Position numbers and translations under genes: made by a program. Shown here in pieces: positions 1 to 7,259 of a stretch of 10,700 nucleotides of DNA. The stretch is from an uncultured Selenomonadaceae bacterium (lineage in GTDB: Bacteria > Bacillota > Negativicutes > Selenomonadales > Selenomonadaceae). The stretch is taken from assembly GCA_905236665.1 (NCBI GenBank), contig CAJONF010000101.1:1-10700 (forward strand), read 5' to 3'. The first letter of the stretch is position 1; each line of letters begins with the position of its first letter. A model generated the notes under the pieces. It had not been told where the DNA came from and did no database searches. It was given only the letters and a program-made list of their open reading frames with translations.

Positions 1-144
1 CCGCCTGAAGGTGTCCCGCGAGACATTGAACCTTATGTGCCGACTGAACCGCCTGAAGGTGTCCCGCGAGACATTGAACCTTATGTGCCGACTGAACCGC
101 CTGAAGGTGTCCCGCGCGATATTGAACCTTATGTGCCGACTGAA
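1..144 (+). repeat. Three tandem 48-bp in-frame repeats
   Basis: Copies lie at 1-48, 49-96 and 97-144. Copies 1 and 2 are identical. Copy 3 differs at two bases, both silent (cga/cgc and gac/gat). Each encodes PPEGVPRDIEPYVPTE. The array begins exactly at the window edge, so it probably extends upstream. Confidence 0.97.
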
Positions 145-1209
145 CCGCAACCTTCTGAACCTACACAACCTACACAGCCGATAACACCGCCGGTTATTAC
201 GGAACCGTTGCCTACCGAAGAAACCGAAGGACTAGAATTTTTAGTTTACAATGAAAATGGCGTAATGGCATTCGCGATAATCGCTGATCACGAAAAATAT
301 CAAGTGCGCCCGCTCTTGGCAAAAAATAAAATCCCCGGCTTAGCTACAGTTTCGCAGATGAATTCGCCATACGCAATCGCCACGATTAACGCCAGCTACT
401 TCGCCGGCAATGGAGTTATTCTAGGCAATACAAGGATTGACGGTTTGACGGCTGGCACGACATATTTTATCCGCTCAGCTGTTGGCATACGCGAGGACGG
501 CACTACGATTTTTGCGCGGCAGAGTTATCGCGGCGTCCTGCAATTCAATGGCGAGGAAATTATTGTTGACGGCGTGAACTGCGAACGAAATGCAAATACC
601 GTTGTCCTCTATAATGTGTGGAACGGAGCAACGACTCGAACAAATAATTTCGGCGTAGAAATTGTCGTGCAGAACGGAATAGTTACAGAAATTTTTCGTG
701 ACAAGGGCAATAATCAAATTCCCCGCGACGGATTTATAATCAGTGCACACGGTACCGCAGCAGAAAATTTTAAGGGCGTTTACGTCGGCGACACGATAAT
801 TTTTGAAGAAGATTACATAAACGTTGAACACGGCGCAGATTTTAACGAAGCAATTCACATTGTCGGCGCAGGTCCCACGCTGGTTAAGGACGGAAAAATT
901 TACGTGACGGCAGACGCGGAGCAATTCCCTGCAGATATTCGAGTCGGTCGTGCACCGCGGTCAGCATTCGGCATCACTCAATACGGCGATTATATTTTTG
1001 CAGTCGTGGACGGTCGGCAAGCTCACAGTAAAGGTTGCACGCTGACAGAATGGGCGCGGATTCTTAAAAATAATTTCGGCGCGGTTGAAGCTATTAATTT
1101 GGACGGCGGCGGATCATCTGAATTAATCTTTAAAGGACAACTCGTCAACAGTCCCAGCGACGGCAAGGAACGCTTTATCGGTGACGTGCTGACGATTACT
1201 CCAAAATAA
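1..1209 (+). CDS. Phosphodiester glycosidase (NAGPA) domain protein, 5' end outside window
   Basis: The frame is open from base 1 and ends in TAA, so 402 codons are visible and the true start lies upstream; the GTG at 37 is a repeat-internal valine, not a start. Codons 1-48 are three 16-residue repeats (PPEGVPRDIEPYVPTE), followed to about codon 76 by a Pro/Thr/Glu-rich linker. The rest matches the NAGPA fold (Pfam PF09992): an N-A-S-Y-F motif near codons 130-134, GAGPTLVKDG near 865-894, RAPRSAFG, VVDGRQAHSKG, and the signature NLDGGGSS at codons 366-373, ending in a GKERFIGD segment. The family cleaves sugar-1-phosphodiester bonds; bacterial members are linked to exopolysaccharide or envelope glycans, but the substrate here is unknown. 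The proline-rich stalk suggests a surface-attached or secreted protein (inference); its signal or anchor would be upstream. No clear terminator follows before the next promoter. Confidence 0.85.
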   Translation, partial: PPEGVPRDIEPYVPTEPPEGVPRDIEPYVPTEPPEGVPRDIEPYVPTEPQPSEPTQPTQPITPPVITEPLPTEETEGLEFLVYNENGVMAFAIIADHEKYQVRPLLAKNKIPGLATVSQMNSPYAIATINASYFAGNGVILGNTRIDGLTAGTTYFIRSAVGIREDGTTIFARQSYRGVLQFNGEEIIVDGVNCERNANTVVLYNVWNGATTRTNNFGVEIVVQNGIVTEIFRDKGNNQIPRDGFIISAHGTAAENFKGVYVGDTIIFEEDYINVEHGADFNEAIHIVGAGPTLVKDGKIYVTADAEQFPADIRVGRAPRSAFGITQYGDYIFAVVDGRQAHSKGCTLTEWARILKNNFGAVEAINLDGGGSSELIFKGQLVNSPSDGKERFIGDVLTITPK

Positions 1210-1236
1210 GACTTATCCCCTGTACCTTTAATTCCG

Positions 1237-1265
1237 TTGACGATTTCGGCAAAATGATTTATTAT
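1237..1265 (+). promoter_or_regulatory. Sigma-A-type promoter of the S55 peptidase-murA unit
   Basis: TTGACG at 1237-1242 (5 of 6 to consensus), a 17-nt spacer, and TATTAT at 1260-1265 (5 of 6). The predicted transcript start is near 1272, giving a leader of about 50 nt before the TTG start at 1324. Confidence 0.7.
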
Positions 1266-1310
1266 GTTCGATAATTAACTATTGATTAAAAGTTTTTTGC
1301 TTTCCTGAAT

Positions 1311-1314
1311 GGAG
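1311..1314 (+). promoter_or_regulatory. Shine-Dalgarno site that places the S55 peptidase start at TTG 1324
   Basis: GGAG lies 9 nt before TTG 1324. It overlaps the upstream in-frame ATG at 1309, which has no purine-rich site in front of it (the preceding bases are pyrimidine-rich). The TTG is therefore the likelier start. Confidence 0.65.
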
Positions 1315-1323
1315 TTGAAAGAC

Positions 1324-3174
1324 TTGCGAAGATTCTTTACAAAATTATTTTTAATAACCATGCTGGTATTATTCGTAGCGGCGCATTCAGCTTTTGCCAT
1401 GCCGGAAGTTTTACCCTTCGACCAACTAAAGAGTGGCATGACGGGCAAAGCTTATACTGTCGTTGACGGTTCGGGCAAAATCGAAAATTTCGACGTTGAG
1501 ATTATCGGCTTGACAAACGAAGGTAAAGGCTCCAACCGAATGATTATCGCGCAGACTTCCGGCGAAGTTATAAGGCGCACGGGCGGTATCCTGCAGGGCA
1601 TGAGCGGCAGTCCCGTTTACATTGACGGCAAATTAATCGGTGCACTTTCTGCCACGCTAAAGGAAATGGATCCGTACACAGCTTTTATCACGCCGATTGA
1701 AAGTATGCTGGAACTATGGACGCTCCCCGATCCTAAAGCGCAGGTTAATTTCTTTAAGGTTGCCAAGATTGAAGAAGAAAAGAAATCTGACGAACCGGAA
1801 AACATTGAGTCGGAAGATAAAGCCGCGTTAACAGATGAACCTGCTGATGTTGATAAACCTGCTGATATTGATGAATCTATTGACGAAGAAATTACAGACG
1901 AATTGCAACCGGAAGAAGTTAGCGCGTTGTATTTGAGCGGATTCGATTCTAGCGGTGTGAAATTTCTTCAACGTGAACTCGGCTGGAAAAATTTACAGGC
2001 GTCCCCCACGGCAGCTGAACGCGGGCTGGATTTAAATGCAAAGCTGGAACCTGGCTCGGCTCTGGGCGTGGCGATTATTTATGGTGATTTTTCGCTGGGT
2101 GCAACGGGCACTGTTACTGCTGTGGATGGCAAGAGAGTTTTGGCTTTTGGTCACTCGTTCACGCATTCCGGCAATGTAAATTATTTCATGACGGAAGCAT
2201 CTGTTATCAGCTCTGTTAGCGGCGTCAATGGCAATGGCGTCAAACTCGCGGGCATTGGGCATATCATCGGGCGAATCAATCAAGATCGCGATTCGGGGAT
2301 TGCCGGCATTTTGGGAACTTTCCCAGCTGTCGTACCAATCACAGTAACTATAAAAGATAATGCCTTAGCTAAAGAAGAAACTTATAACGCGACGATTGCT
2401 TATAATGAAAATCTCGTCCCGAAACTCGGCGCGGCTGTAGCTTATACTGCGCTAAGCAAAATGGCTGACACGCTGGCAGAAAGCACTGTCGACGTTGATT
2501 TCAGCATCAAGACAGATTCTGTTGCCGGTGGCGAATTGGCGCGTAAAAATATGTTTTATAATCCTTCAGACGTCGGACAAGTCGCTGTTATGGAACTCAT
2601 GCAAGCTCTTAATCTCATCTGCTCAAATACTACGCAGGAATCAAATATTTTCGGCGTGAACGTTAACATTTCTTTTGAGACAGAGCGGCGCACAGCGTCA
2701 ATCGTTTCCATTACACCCGACAAGAAAAAAGTTAAACCTGGAGAGACTGTTAATCTTACTGTCGAGTTGCAACCCTATCGTAAACCGACTGAAAAAGTTA
2801 TTATGCCATATACCGTTCCTTTGACAGCGCGGCAGGGAAATTTATCGTTGGAAATTCACGGCGGCGCGCTCATTCCCGTCACTCAAGCTATGGCAAATTC
2901 CGGACTCATTACGGCGGATTCAAACAAAAGTTATGAAGATAAAATTAAAGATTTCCTCAAAACTGGCAAAAATAATCAGCTTGTCATAGAAATTGGCGCG
3001 ACGGGCGAAACTAAAACTGATAAAGATATTCGCAGGGAAATCGCTCAAGCTAAAAAATTGCAAGCCAAGCTGAAAAAGGAAGGTAAAACTTCGGCGCGGA
3101 CGGATAACAAGGTTGACACGAACTATATAATTGATAACGTTATGCGCACGACCTTAAGCGTTGAGAAAGTTTGA
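1324..3174 (+). CDS. Secreted SpoIVB-like S55 family serine peptidase, permuted order
   Basis: A 616-residue protein from TTG 1324 (621 if ATG 1309 is used). Residues 1-25 form a signal peptide: basic start, hydrophobic core, and A-H-S-A-F-A before MPEV. Residues about 36-135 carry RRTGGILQGMSGSPVYIDGK (GMSGSP at 92-97), which resembles the C-terminal catalytic-serine region of B. subtilis SpoIVB. Residues about 149-200 are an acidic low-complexity linker. Residues about 245-335 carry GTVTAVDGKRVLAFGH (Gly-His at 276-277) and a DRDSGIAGILG segment, resembling the SpoIVB region around its catalytic histidine. The two halves are thus in reversed order relative to SpoIVB, and there is no obvious PDZ domain. 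The C-terminal part looks beta-rich, with a final Lys-rich helical stretch. Export implies action outside the cytoplasmic membrane. The target is unknown, and nothing here shows a sporulation role. murA begins 20 nt downstream, so co-transcription is likely. Confidence 0.85.
   Translation: MRRFFTKLFLITMLVLFVAAHSAFAMPEVLPFDQLKSGMTGKAYTVVDGSGKIENFDVEIIGLTNEGKGSNRMIIAQTSGEVIRRTGGILQGMSGSPVYIDGKLIGALSATLKEMDPYTAFITPIESMLELWTLPDPKAQVNFFKVAKIEEEKKSDEPENIESEDKAALTDEPADVDKPADIDESIDEEITDELQPEEVSALYLSGFDSSGVKFLQRELGWKNLQASPTAAERGLDLNAKLEPGSALGVAIIYGDFSLGATGTVTAVDGKRVLAFGHSFTHSGNVNYFMTEASVISSVSGVNGNGVKLAGIGHIIGRINQDRDSGIAGILGTFPAVVPITVTIKDNALAKEETYNATIAYNENLVPKLGAAVAYTALSKMADTLAESTVDVDFSIKTDSVAGGELARKNMFYNPSDVGQVAVMELMQALNLICSNTTQESNIFGVNVNISFETERRTASIVSITPDKKKVKPGETVNLTVELQPYRKPTEKVIMPYTVPLTARQGNLSLEIHGGALIPVTQAMANSGLITADSNKSYEDKIKDFLKTGKNNQLVIEIGATGETKTDKDIRREIAQAKKLQAKLKKEGKTSARTDNKVDTNYIIDNVMRTTLSVEKV
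1837..1872 (+). repeat. 18-bp tandem duplication in the acidic linker
   Basis: Units at 1837-1854 and 1855-1872 differ at two bases and encode EPADVD and KPADID. They lie within the acidic linker that joins the two halves of the S55 peptidase. Confidence 0.8.
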
Positions 3175-3178
3175 CGCG

Positions 3179-3185
3179 AAGGAGG
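3179..3185 (+). promoter_or_regulatory. Shine-Dalgarno site that places the murA start at TTG 3195
   Basis: A full AAGGAGG lies 9 nt before TTG 3195. An upstream in-frame TTG at 3171 would put this site inside the coding region and has no site of its own. Confidence 0.85.
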
Positions 3186-3194
3186 ATTGAAAAT

Positions 3195-4460
3195 TTGGAG
3201 AGACTGATAATAAAAGGCGGCAACCGATTGAGCGGCACCGTGAGAATTAGCGGCGCAAAAAATGCTGTACTCCCTGTCATTGCGGCGACGCTTCTCGGTC
3301 AAGACAGGGAAACTTGTTTAGATGAGGTACCAAATCTTGATGACGTTCGCACAATCAGCGAAGTTTTGCGGACTCTTGGCGTTAATGTTCGCCATGAACC
3401 GGATAAAAGCCAACTCTTTGTCGACGCCACGTCAATTAAAAATATAACTGCGCCCTATGATTTAGTTCGTAAAATGCGGGCGTCTTTCTTGATAATGGGT
3501 CCTCTGCTTGCACGTTTGGGCGAGGCTAAAATTTCTTTACCTGGCGGCTGTGCTATTGGCACTCGTCCGATTGATTTGCATTTAAAAGGTTTCGAGGCTC
3601 TCGGTGCAAAAATTTCTATAGGTCATGGGTACATTGAGGCAACTGCTCCCGACGGCTTGAAGGGCGCGCAGATTTATCTGGATTTTCCCAGCGTCGGTGC
3701 TACGGAAAATATTTTAATGGCGGCGTCTATGGCTCAAGGTCAAACGGTTATCGAAAATCCCGCGCAGGAACCGGAAATTGTCGACTTGGCAAATTATCTG
3801 AATATCATGGGAGCAAAAATCCGCGGCGCAGGTACAAACGTTATAAAAGTTGAGGGTACAAAAAAATTAATCGCCCGCGACTATACGATAATCCCCGACC
3901 GAATCGAGGCAGGAACTTATATGATTGCCGCCGCAATGACGCTCGGCGACGTTTACATTGCTAATGCTATCAGCGAACATTTAAAGCCCGTCATCGCCAA
4001 ATTAAAAGAAGCCGGCGTTAAAGTTATCGAGGACGTGGACGGAATTCGCGTTATCTGCGACAAAAGACCGCGTGCCGTTGACATAAAAACTTTACCCTAT
4101 CCCGGTTTCCCAACCGATATGCAGGCGCAGTTTATGGCAATGCTTACAATTTCCGAAGGAATCAGCATGGTTACTGAAACTGTCTTTGAAAATCGTTTTA
4201 TGCACGTTGACGAATTGCGGCGCATGGGTGCACGAATCAAAATTGACGGGCGGACTTCCGTCGTCGAAGGGCAAACGAAATTAACCGGCTGTCAAGTCAA
4301 AGCTACCGATTTGCGGGCGGGCGCGGCTATCGTTTTGGCGGCTCTCGTTGCTGAAGGTGAAACTCAAGTAGGATATATCCACCACATCGACCGCGGCTAT
4401 GATAACTTGGTTCAAAAGCTCGTGAGCTTGGGTGCAGATATAAAACGCGTTGACAGATGA
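3195..4460 (+). CDS. murA: UDP-N-acetylglucosamine 1-carboxyvinyltransferase
   Basis: MurA transfers enolpyruvate from PEP to UDP-GlcNAc in the cytoplasm, the first committed step of peptidoglycan synthesis, and is the target of fosfomycin. From TTG 3195 the protein is 421 residues, the usual size, and starts MERLIIKGGNRLSG as family members do. Visible motifs: SGAKN with Lys22 and Asn23; LPGGCAIGTRP with the catalytic Cys119, so a Cys-type enzyme that should be fosfomycin-sensitive; FPTDMQAQ with Asp308; DLRAG with Arg374; and HIDRGY with Arg400. No key residue is missing. It lies 20 nt after the S55 peptidase stop and probably shares the promoter at 1237-1265. A strong terminator follows. 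Firmicutes often carry two MurA paralogues; this window cannot say which this is. Confidence 0.97.
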   Translation: MERLIIKGGNRLSGTVRISGAKNAVLPVIAATLLGQDRETCLDEVPNLDDVRTISEVLRTLGVNVRHEPDKSQLFVDATSIKNITAPYDLVRKMRASFLIMGPLLARLGEAKISLPGGCAIGTRPIDLHLKGFEALGAKISIGHGYIEATAPDGLKGAQIYLDFPSVGATENILMAASMAQGQTVIENPAQEPEIVDLANYLNIMGAKIRGAGTNVIKVEGTKKLIARDYTIIPDRIEAGTYMIAAAMTLGDVYIANAISEHLKPVIAKLKEAGVKVIEDVDGIRVICDKRPRAVDIKTLPYPGFPTDMQAQFMAMLTISEGISMVTETVFENRFMHVDELRRMGARIKIDGRTSVVEGQTKLTGCQVKATDLRAGAAIVLAALVAEGETQVGYIHHIDRGYDNLVQKLVSLGADIKRVDR

Positions 4461-4483
4461 TATAAAAATGAAAACAAAATAAA

Positions 4484-4517
4484 ATCTCCCGCCGTTCTTC
4501 GACGGGAGATAATTTTT
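4484..4517. terminator. Bidirectional rho-independent terminator between murA and the convergent small gene
   Basis: An 8-bp stem pairs 4484-4491 with 4503-4510 (ATCTCCCG/CGGGAGAT). After a single C-A mismatch, two further C-G pairs close a 5-base loop. A T-run follows on the + strand (4513-4518, then more T-rich sequence). A-rich sequence before the stem gives a T-rich tail on the - strand, so it can serve both genes. Confidence 0.9.
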
Positions 4518-4539
4518 TGTCGTTTTTGTTTTAGTAATT

Positions 4540-4788
4540 TCACGCGGCATTATCCTCTTTCAAAACATAGCGCATATACATCGGAATTTTTTCAATCGTC
4601 TTGTCCAAGCGGGGATTTTTACGCCAGAGATTGAATTTATGCAATTCAGATTCTGAACGCCCGCTCTTGAAAAATTGATACACACCTTTTGAAAAATCTT
4701 GCGTGAACAGATAATACCGCTTACCATTTGAGATAAGATAGAAGTGAAGTTTTTCGTTTAACTTGTTCACTGTTATCTTATTTTTCAT
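4540..4788 (-). CDS. Small basic protein of unknown function, 82 residues
   Basis: I do not recognise this protein. It starts with ATG at 4788 and ends in TGA. It is rich in Lys, Arg and aromatic residues (segments FYLISNGKRYYLF, KGVYQFFKSGRSESEL and IPMYMRYVLKE), with no signal peptide, membrane segment or cysteine; the C-terminal half could be helical. It appears soluble, cytoplasmic and basic. The case for a real gene is strong: AGGAGG 8 nt before the ATG, its own promoter at 4834-4862, and terminators on both sides. It lies downstream of RNase J in the same direction but is separated by a terminator, so it is expressed on its own. A nucleic-acid-binding role would be consistent with the charge, but nothing visible proves it. 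Confidence 0.8.
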   Translation of the reverse strand: MKNKITVNKLNEKLHFYLISNGKRYYLFTQDFSKGVYQFFKSGRSESELHKFNLWRKNPRLDKTIEKIPMYMRYVLKEDNAA

Positions 4789-4796
4789 AAGACATT

Positions 4797-4802
4797 CCTC
4801 CT
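4797..4802 (-). promoter_or_regulatory. Consensus Shine-Dalgarno site of the small gene
   Basis: AGGAGG on the - strand, 8 nt before the ATG ending at 4788. It is the main evidence that this short frame is translated. Confidence 0.9.
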
Positions 4803-4833
4803 AATGAAATATTGCTGAAAATTTTTCTTCGCT

Positions 4834-4862
4834 ATTTTAATCGAAATTTTTGCGCTTGTCCA
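4834..4862 (-). promoter_or_regulatory. Sigma-A-type promoter of the small gene
   Basis: On the - strand, TGGACA (4857-4862, 5 of 6), a 17-nt spacer, and TAAAAT (4834-4839, 5 of 6). The predicted transcript start is near 4827, giving a leader of about 40 nt. Confidence 0.65.
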
Positions 4863-4924
4863 TAAGTGAAAATCAAATTTAATGAAAAAATAATGATTCT
4901 CTAATCTACTTCTATAACGGCAAC

Positions 4925-4955
4925 AAAAAACCGCTCGATTTGTGAGCGGCTTTTT
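4925..4955 (-). terminator. Rho-independent terminator after RNase J
   Basis: A 6-bp stem pairs CCGCTC (4931-4936) with GAGCGG (4944-4949) around a 7-base loop. The - strand transcript then runs into six T (4925-4930). The flanking T-run at 4951-4955 would let it act on the + strand too, but no + gene ends here. Confidence 0.85.
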
Positions 4956-4969
4956 AATTTAGAAAAGTT

Positions 4970-6643
4970 TTAAACTTCAACGATAATTGGCAGAATCATG
5001 GGACGGCGGCGGGTTTGCTCGAATAAGAATTGAGCCAGCGCGTCACGAATGTTTAACTTGATTGTCATCCAATCGGAAATTTGATCTTCCCTGCAGCGTC
5101 TGAGAATGTGGAAAACGCGATTCCTTGCGTCGTCCATTAATCGTTCGGATTCACGGACATAAACAAAGCCGCGAGACACGATATCCGGTCCTGAGATAAT
5201 TCTGCCGGAGGCGCGGTTCATTGTCACAACGACGATTAAAATTCCGTCCTGCGAAAGTTGCTTTCTGTCACGCAAAACGATATTTCCCACGTCGCCGACG
5301 CCCAATCCGTCGACCATGATAACACCGGCGTTTACATGACCGGCGATTTTTCCGCTGTCGCGAGTGAGTTCGATTACTGCGCCATTTTCACCGACCAAAA
5401 TATTTTCACGATTCATGCCAAGTTCTTCAGCAAGTTTGGCGTGCGAAAAGAGGTGATGAAGTTCGCCGTGAACGGGCATAAAAAATTTTGGTTTAACTAG
5501 GTTATGAATCAAGCGCAATTCGTCGCGAGCGGCGTGTCCTGAAACGTGGATACCGTCTTCGCGGCGGTGAATTACATTTGCACCGAGCCTTAAGAGATTA
5601 TCCACGGTTTTAGCAACGAGTTTTTCATTGCCTGGAATTGGCGTGGCAGAAATAATTACAGTGTCGCCGGGGATAATGTCAACTTGCCTGTGATCGCTCA
5701 TTGCCATACGGGTTAACGCGCTCATGGGTTCACCCTGACTGCCCGTGGTTATAATTACAATTTTATTTGCGGGATAATTTCTGATATCTTCAACGTCAAT
5801 GATAGTTCCTTCGGGCGCGTGAATATAGCCGAGTTCAAGGGAAATAGCAACGACATTAACCATACTGCGTCCCAAGATAGCCACGCGCCGCCGATAGCGA
5901 ATTGCTGTATCAATCGCCTGTTGGATTCTGTGAACGTTTGATGAAAAAGTTGCAACGATAATTCTGCCCGTGGCGTTTTGAAAAACGCGATTAAATGCCG
6001 CGCCGACTGTCCGTTCGCTGGGTGTGTGACCTTCCTTTTCTGAATTTGTAGAATCCGCCATTAAAAGCAAGACGCCGCGTGCTCCCAAATCTGCAAAGCG
6101 GCGGAAGTCCGTCATTTTTCCGTCAATCGGTGTATAATCAAGTTTAAAGTCGCCCGTATGAACGATCATGCCGACGGGCGTTTTTATCGATAAGCCGACA
6201 GAATCGGGGATAGAATGATTCACACGGATAAAACCGATACTAAAACAGCCGACCATTACAATTTCGCCGCTGGAAACTGCACGCATATTTTTACATTCTA
6301 CGCCGTCTTCCTTAAGCCGCCCCGTCAAAATTCCTAACGTCAATCTCGTGCCATAAACAGGGACAGAAAGTTTTTTTAAAATGTAAGGCAAAGCTCCAAT
6401 GTGGTCTTCGTGTCCGTGAGTTAGGATTATTGCCTTGAGACAGTTTTTATTTTCAAGAACGTAAGAAATATCCGGAATAACTAAATCAATGCCGAGCATA
6501 TCATTTTCGGGGAACATTAACCCCGCGTCGATCATAATCATTTCGTCGCCGTAGCGGATTATTGTCATATTTTTGCCGATCTCGCCCAAGCCGCCCAGCG
6601 GAATAATTTTTAATTTATTTTCTCCTCTTTGGTCACTTCTCAA
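4970..6643 (-). CDS. rnj: Ribonuclease J
   Basis: A 557-residue metallo-beta-lactamase/beta-CASP nuclease with 5'-to-3' exonuclease and endonuclease activity, central to mRNA decay and rRNA maturation in Firmicutes. Length matches B. subtilis RNase J1 (about 555). Zinc ligands are visible in order: HGHEDH at 76-81, His143 (VNHSIPD), HTGDF with Asp165, and His392 (MPVHGE). The beta-CASP region has ADSTNSE near 196-202, ATFSSNVHR near 231-239, TGSQGEP near 300-306, and HVSGH at 366-370. The C-terminus PMILPIIVEV is nearly identical to the Bacillus enzyme. The start is TTG at 6643, with GGAGG at 6653-6657 nine bases upstream. It has its own extended -10 promoter and is bounded by terminators on both sides, so it is probably monocistronic. 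Whether a J2 paralogue exists elsewhere cannot be seen. Confidence 0.97.
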   Translation of the reverse strand: MRSDQRGENKLKIIPLGGLGEIGKNMTIIRYGDEMIMIDAGLMFPENDMLGIDLVIPDISYVLENKNCLKAIILTHGHEDHIGALPYILKKLSVPVYGTRLTLGILTGRLKEDGVECKNMRAVSSGEIVMVGCFSIGFIRVNHSIPDSVGLSIKTPVGMIVHTGDFKLDYTPIDGKMTDFRRFADLGARGVLLLMADSTNSEKEGHTPSERTVGAAFNRVFQNATGRIIVATFSSNVHRIQQAIDTAIRYRRRVAILGRSMVNVVAISLELGYIHAPEGTIIDVEDIRNYPANKIVIITTGSQGEPMSALTRMAMSDHRQVDIIPGDTVIISATPIPGNEKLVAKTVDNLLRLGANVIHRREDGIHVSGHAARDELRLIHNLVKPKFFMPVHGELHHLFSHAKLAEELGMNRENILVGENGAVIELTRDSGKIAGHVNAGVIMVDGLGVGDVGNIVLRDRKQLSQDGILIVVVTMNRASGRIISGPDIVSRGFVYVRESERLMDDARNRVFHILRRCREDQISDWMTIKLNIRDALAQFLFEQTRRRPMILPIIVEV

Positions 6644-6697
6644 ATAAGATCTCCTCCCTTTTAATAATTGTTTTTCCGAACTCTCAACGCTTGTGGC

Positions 6698-6726
6698 ATT
6701 GTATCAAATAGATAAAGTCAATGCAA
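6698..6726 (-). promoter_or_regulatory. Extended -10 promoter of RNase J
   Basis: On the - strand, TGATACAAT (6698-6706) is an extended -10 (TGn plus TACAAT, 5 of 6). A weak -35, TTGCAT (6721-6726), lies 17 nt upstream. The predicted leader is about 45-50 nt. Confidence 0.6.
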
Positions 6727-6737
6727 TTATTTGTACT

Positions 6738-6761
6738 AAAAAAGGGATTATCTCTAATCCC
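6738..6761 (-). terminator. Rho-independent terminator of the rph-rdgB-yfcE operon
   Basis: A 7-bp stem pairs GGGATTA (6744-6750) with TAATCCC (6755-6761) around a 4-base loop. Six T follow on the - strand (6738-6743). The hairpin begins about 10 nt after the yfcE stop codon. Confidence 0.85.
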
Positions 6762-6770
6762 CGTATTATT

Positions 6771-7259
6771 TCAATCGCGATTTTTCATGCGAATAACTGT
6801 AATTTTCGGCTCGGAACCTTTTTCTAATTCCATAACCATGAACGAGCCTCGGGTATCATCACGTGGACGAGACGCGCTACCCGGATTTAAAATGATTGGC
6901 GGCCCCATGAGATATTCAACGATGTGTGTATGTCCGTAAACCGCAATATCTGCGTTTTGTGACTCCGCCGCCTCCATAATATATTCTTGGGTATATCTCA
7001 CGCCGTAATTGTGACCGTGCGTGATAAAAATTCTGTGGTCTGCAATGTCAATAATTTTTTCGTATAAAATATTTGGTGTCGGCCAATCGCAGTTACCTGC
7101 TACGCCATGAACCGGAACATCAACTAATGATTGCAAATACTCTGCATCGGGCGTGCAGTCGCCCATATGGAGCCACATATCCATATTTTGCGCGATACTC
7201 ACTGCTTGATCAATCGCCGACCAATTTCCGTGAGTGTCGCTTATAAGTCCAATTTTCAC
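6771..7259 (-). CDS. yfcE: YfcE/MJ0936-family metallophosphoesterase (B. subtilis YsnB type)
   Basis: A 162-residue single-domain calcineurin-like phosphoesterase that binds two metal ions. Family members hydrolyse phosphodiesters such as artificial bis-pNPP or cyclic nucleotides in vitro; the physiological substrate is unknown. Motifs: SDTHGN (7-12; Asp8, His10), MGDC (Asp34), GNCD (55-58; Asn56), THGH (80-83), GHTH (109-112) and NPGSASRPR (125-133). The full metal-binding set is present. The start is GTG at 7259; MKIGLISDTHG is the normal family N-terminus, so the start is fixed by homology although no Shine-Dalgarno sits at the usual distance. rdgB ends 45 nt upstream in the same frame. 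The rph-rdgB-yfcE order matches B. subtilis rph-ysnA-ysnB. Confidence 0.94.
   Translation of the reverse strand: MKIGLISDTHGNWSAIDQAVSIAQNMDMWLHMGDCTPDAEYLQSLVDVPVHGVAGNCDWPTPNILYEKIIDIADHRIFITHGHNYGVRYTQEYIMEAAESQNADIAVYGHTHIVEYLMGPPIILNPGSASRPRDDTRGSFMVMELEKGSEPKITVIRMKNRD

Noticed and set aside
1..144. CRISPR-like array
   Set aside because: The 48-bp units are directly adjacent with no unique spacers, and they are in-frame coding repeats.
475..924. Reverse-strand 149-codon frame inside the glycosidase gene
   Set aside because: It is the complement of a clearly conserved coding region and shows no recognisable protein features or ribosome site.
37..1209. GTG at 37 as the start of the glycosidase gene
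   Set aside because: It is the valine codon of the repeat unit, recurs in every copy, has no ribosome site, and the frame is open to base 1.
1210..1236. Possible terminator after the glycosidase gene
   Set aside because: No GC-rich stem followed by a T-run is visible before the next promoter.
1309..1323. ATG 1309 as start of the S55 peptidase
   Set aside because: There is no ribosome site before it, and its own bases overlap the GGAG that fits TTG 1324. Not fully excluded.
3171..3194. TTG 3171 as start of murA
   Set aside because: It would translate the AAGGAGG site and overlap the upstream stop; MurA proteins begin at the position matching TTG 3195.
4281..4550. Reverse-strand frame over the end of murA and its terminator
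   Set aside because: It overlaps murA and runs through the terminator hairpin; no ribosome site or family.
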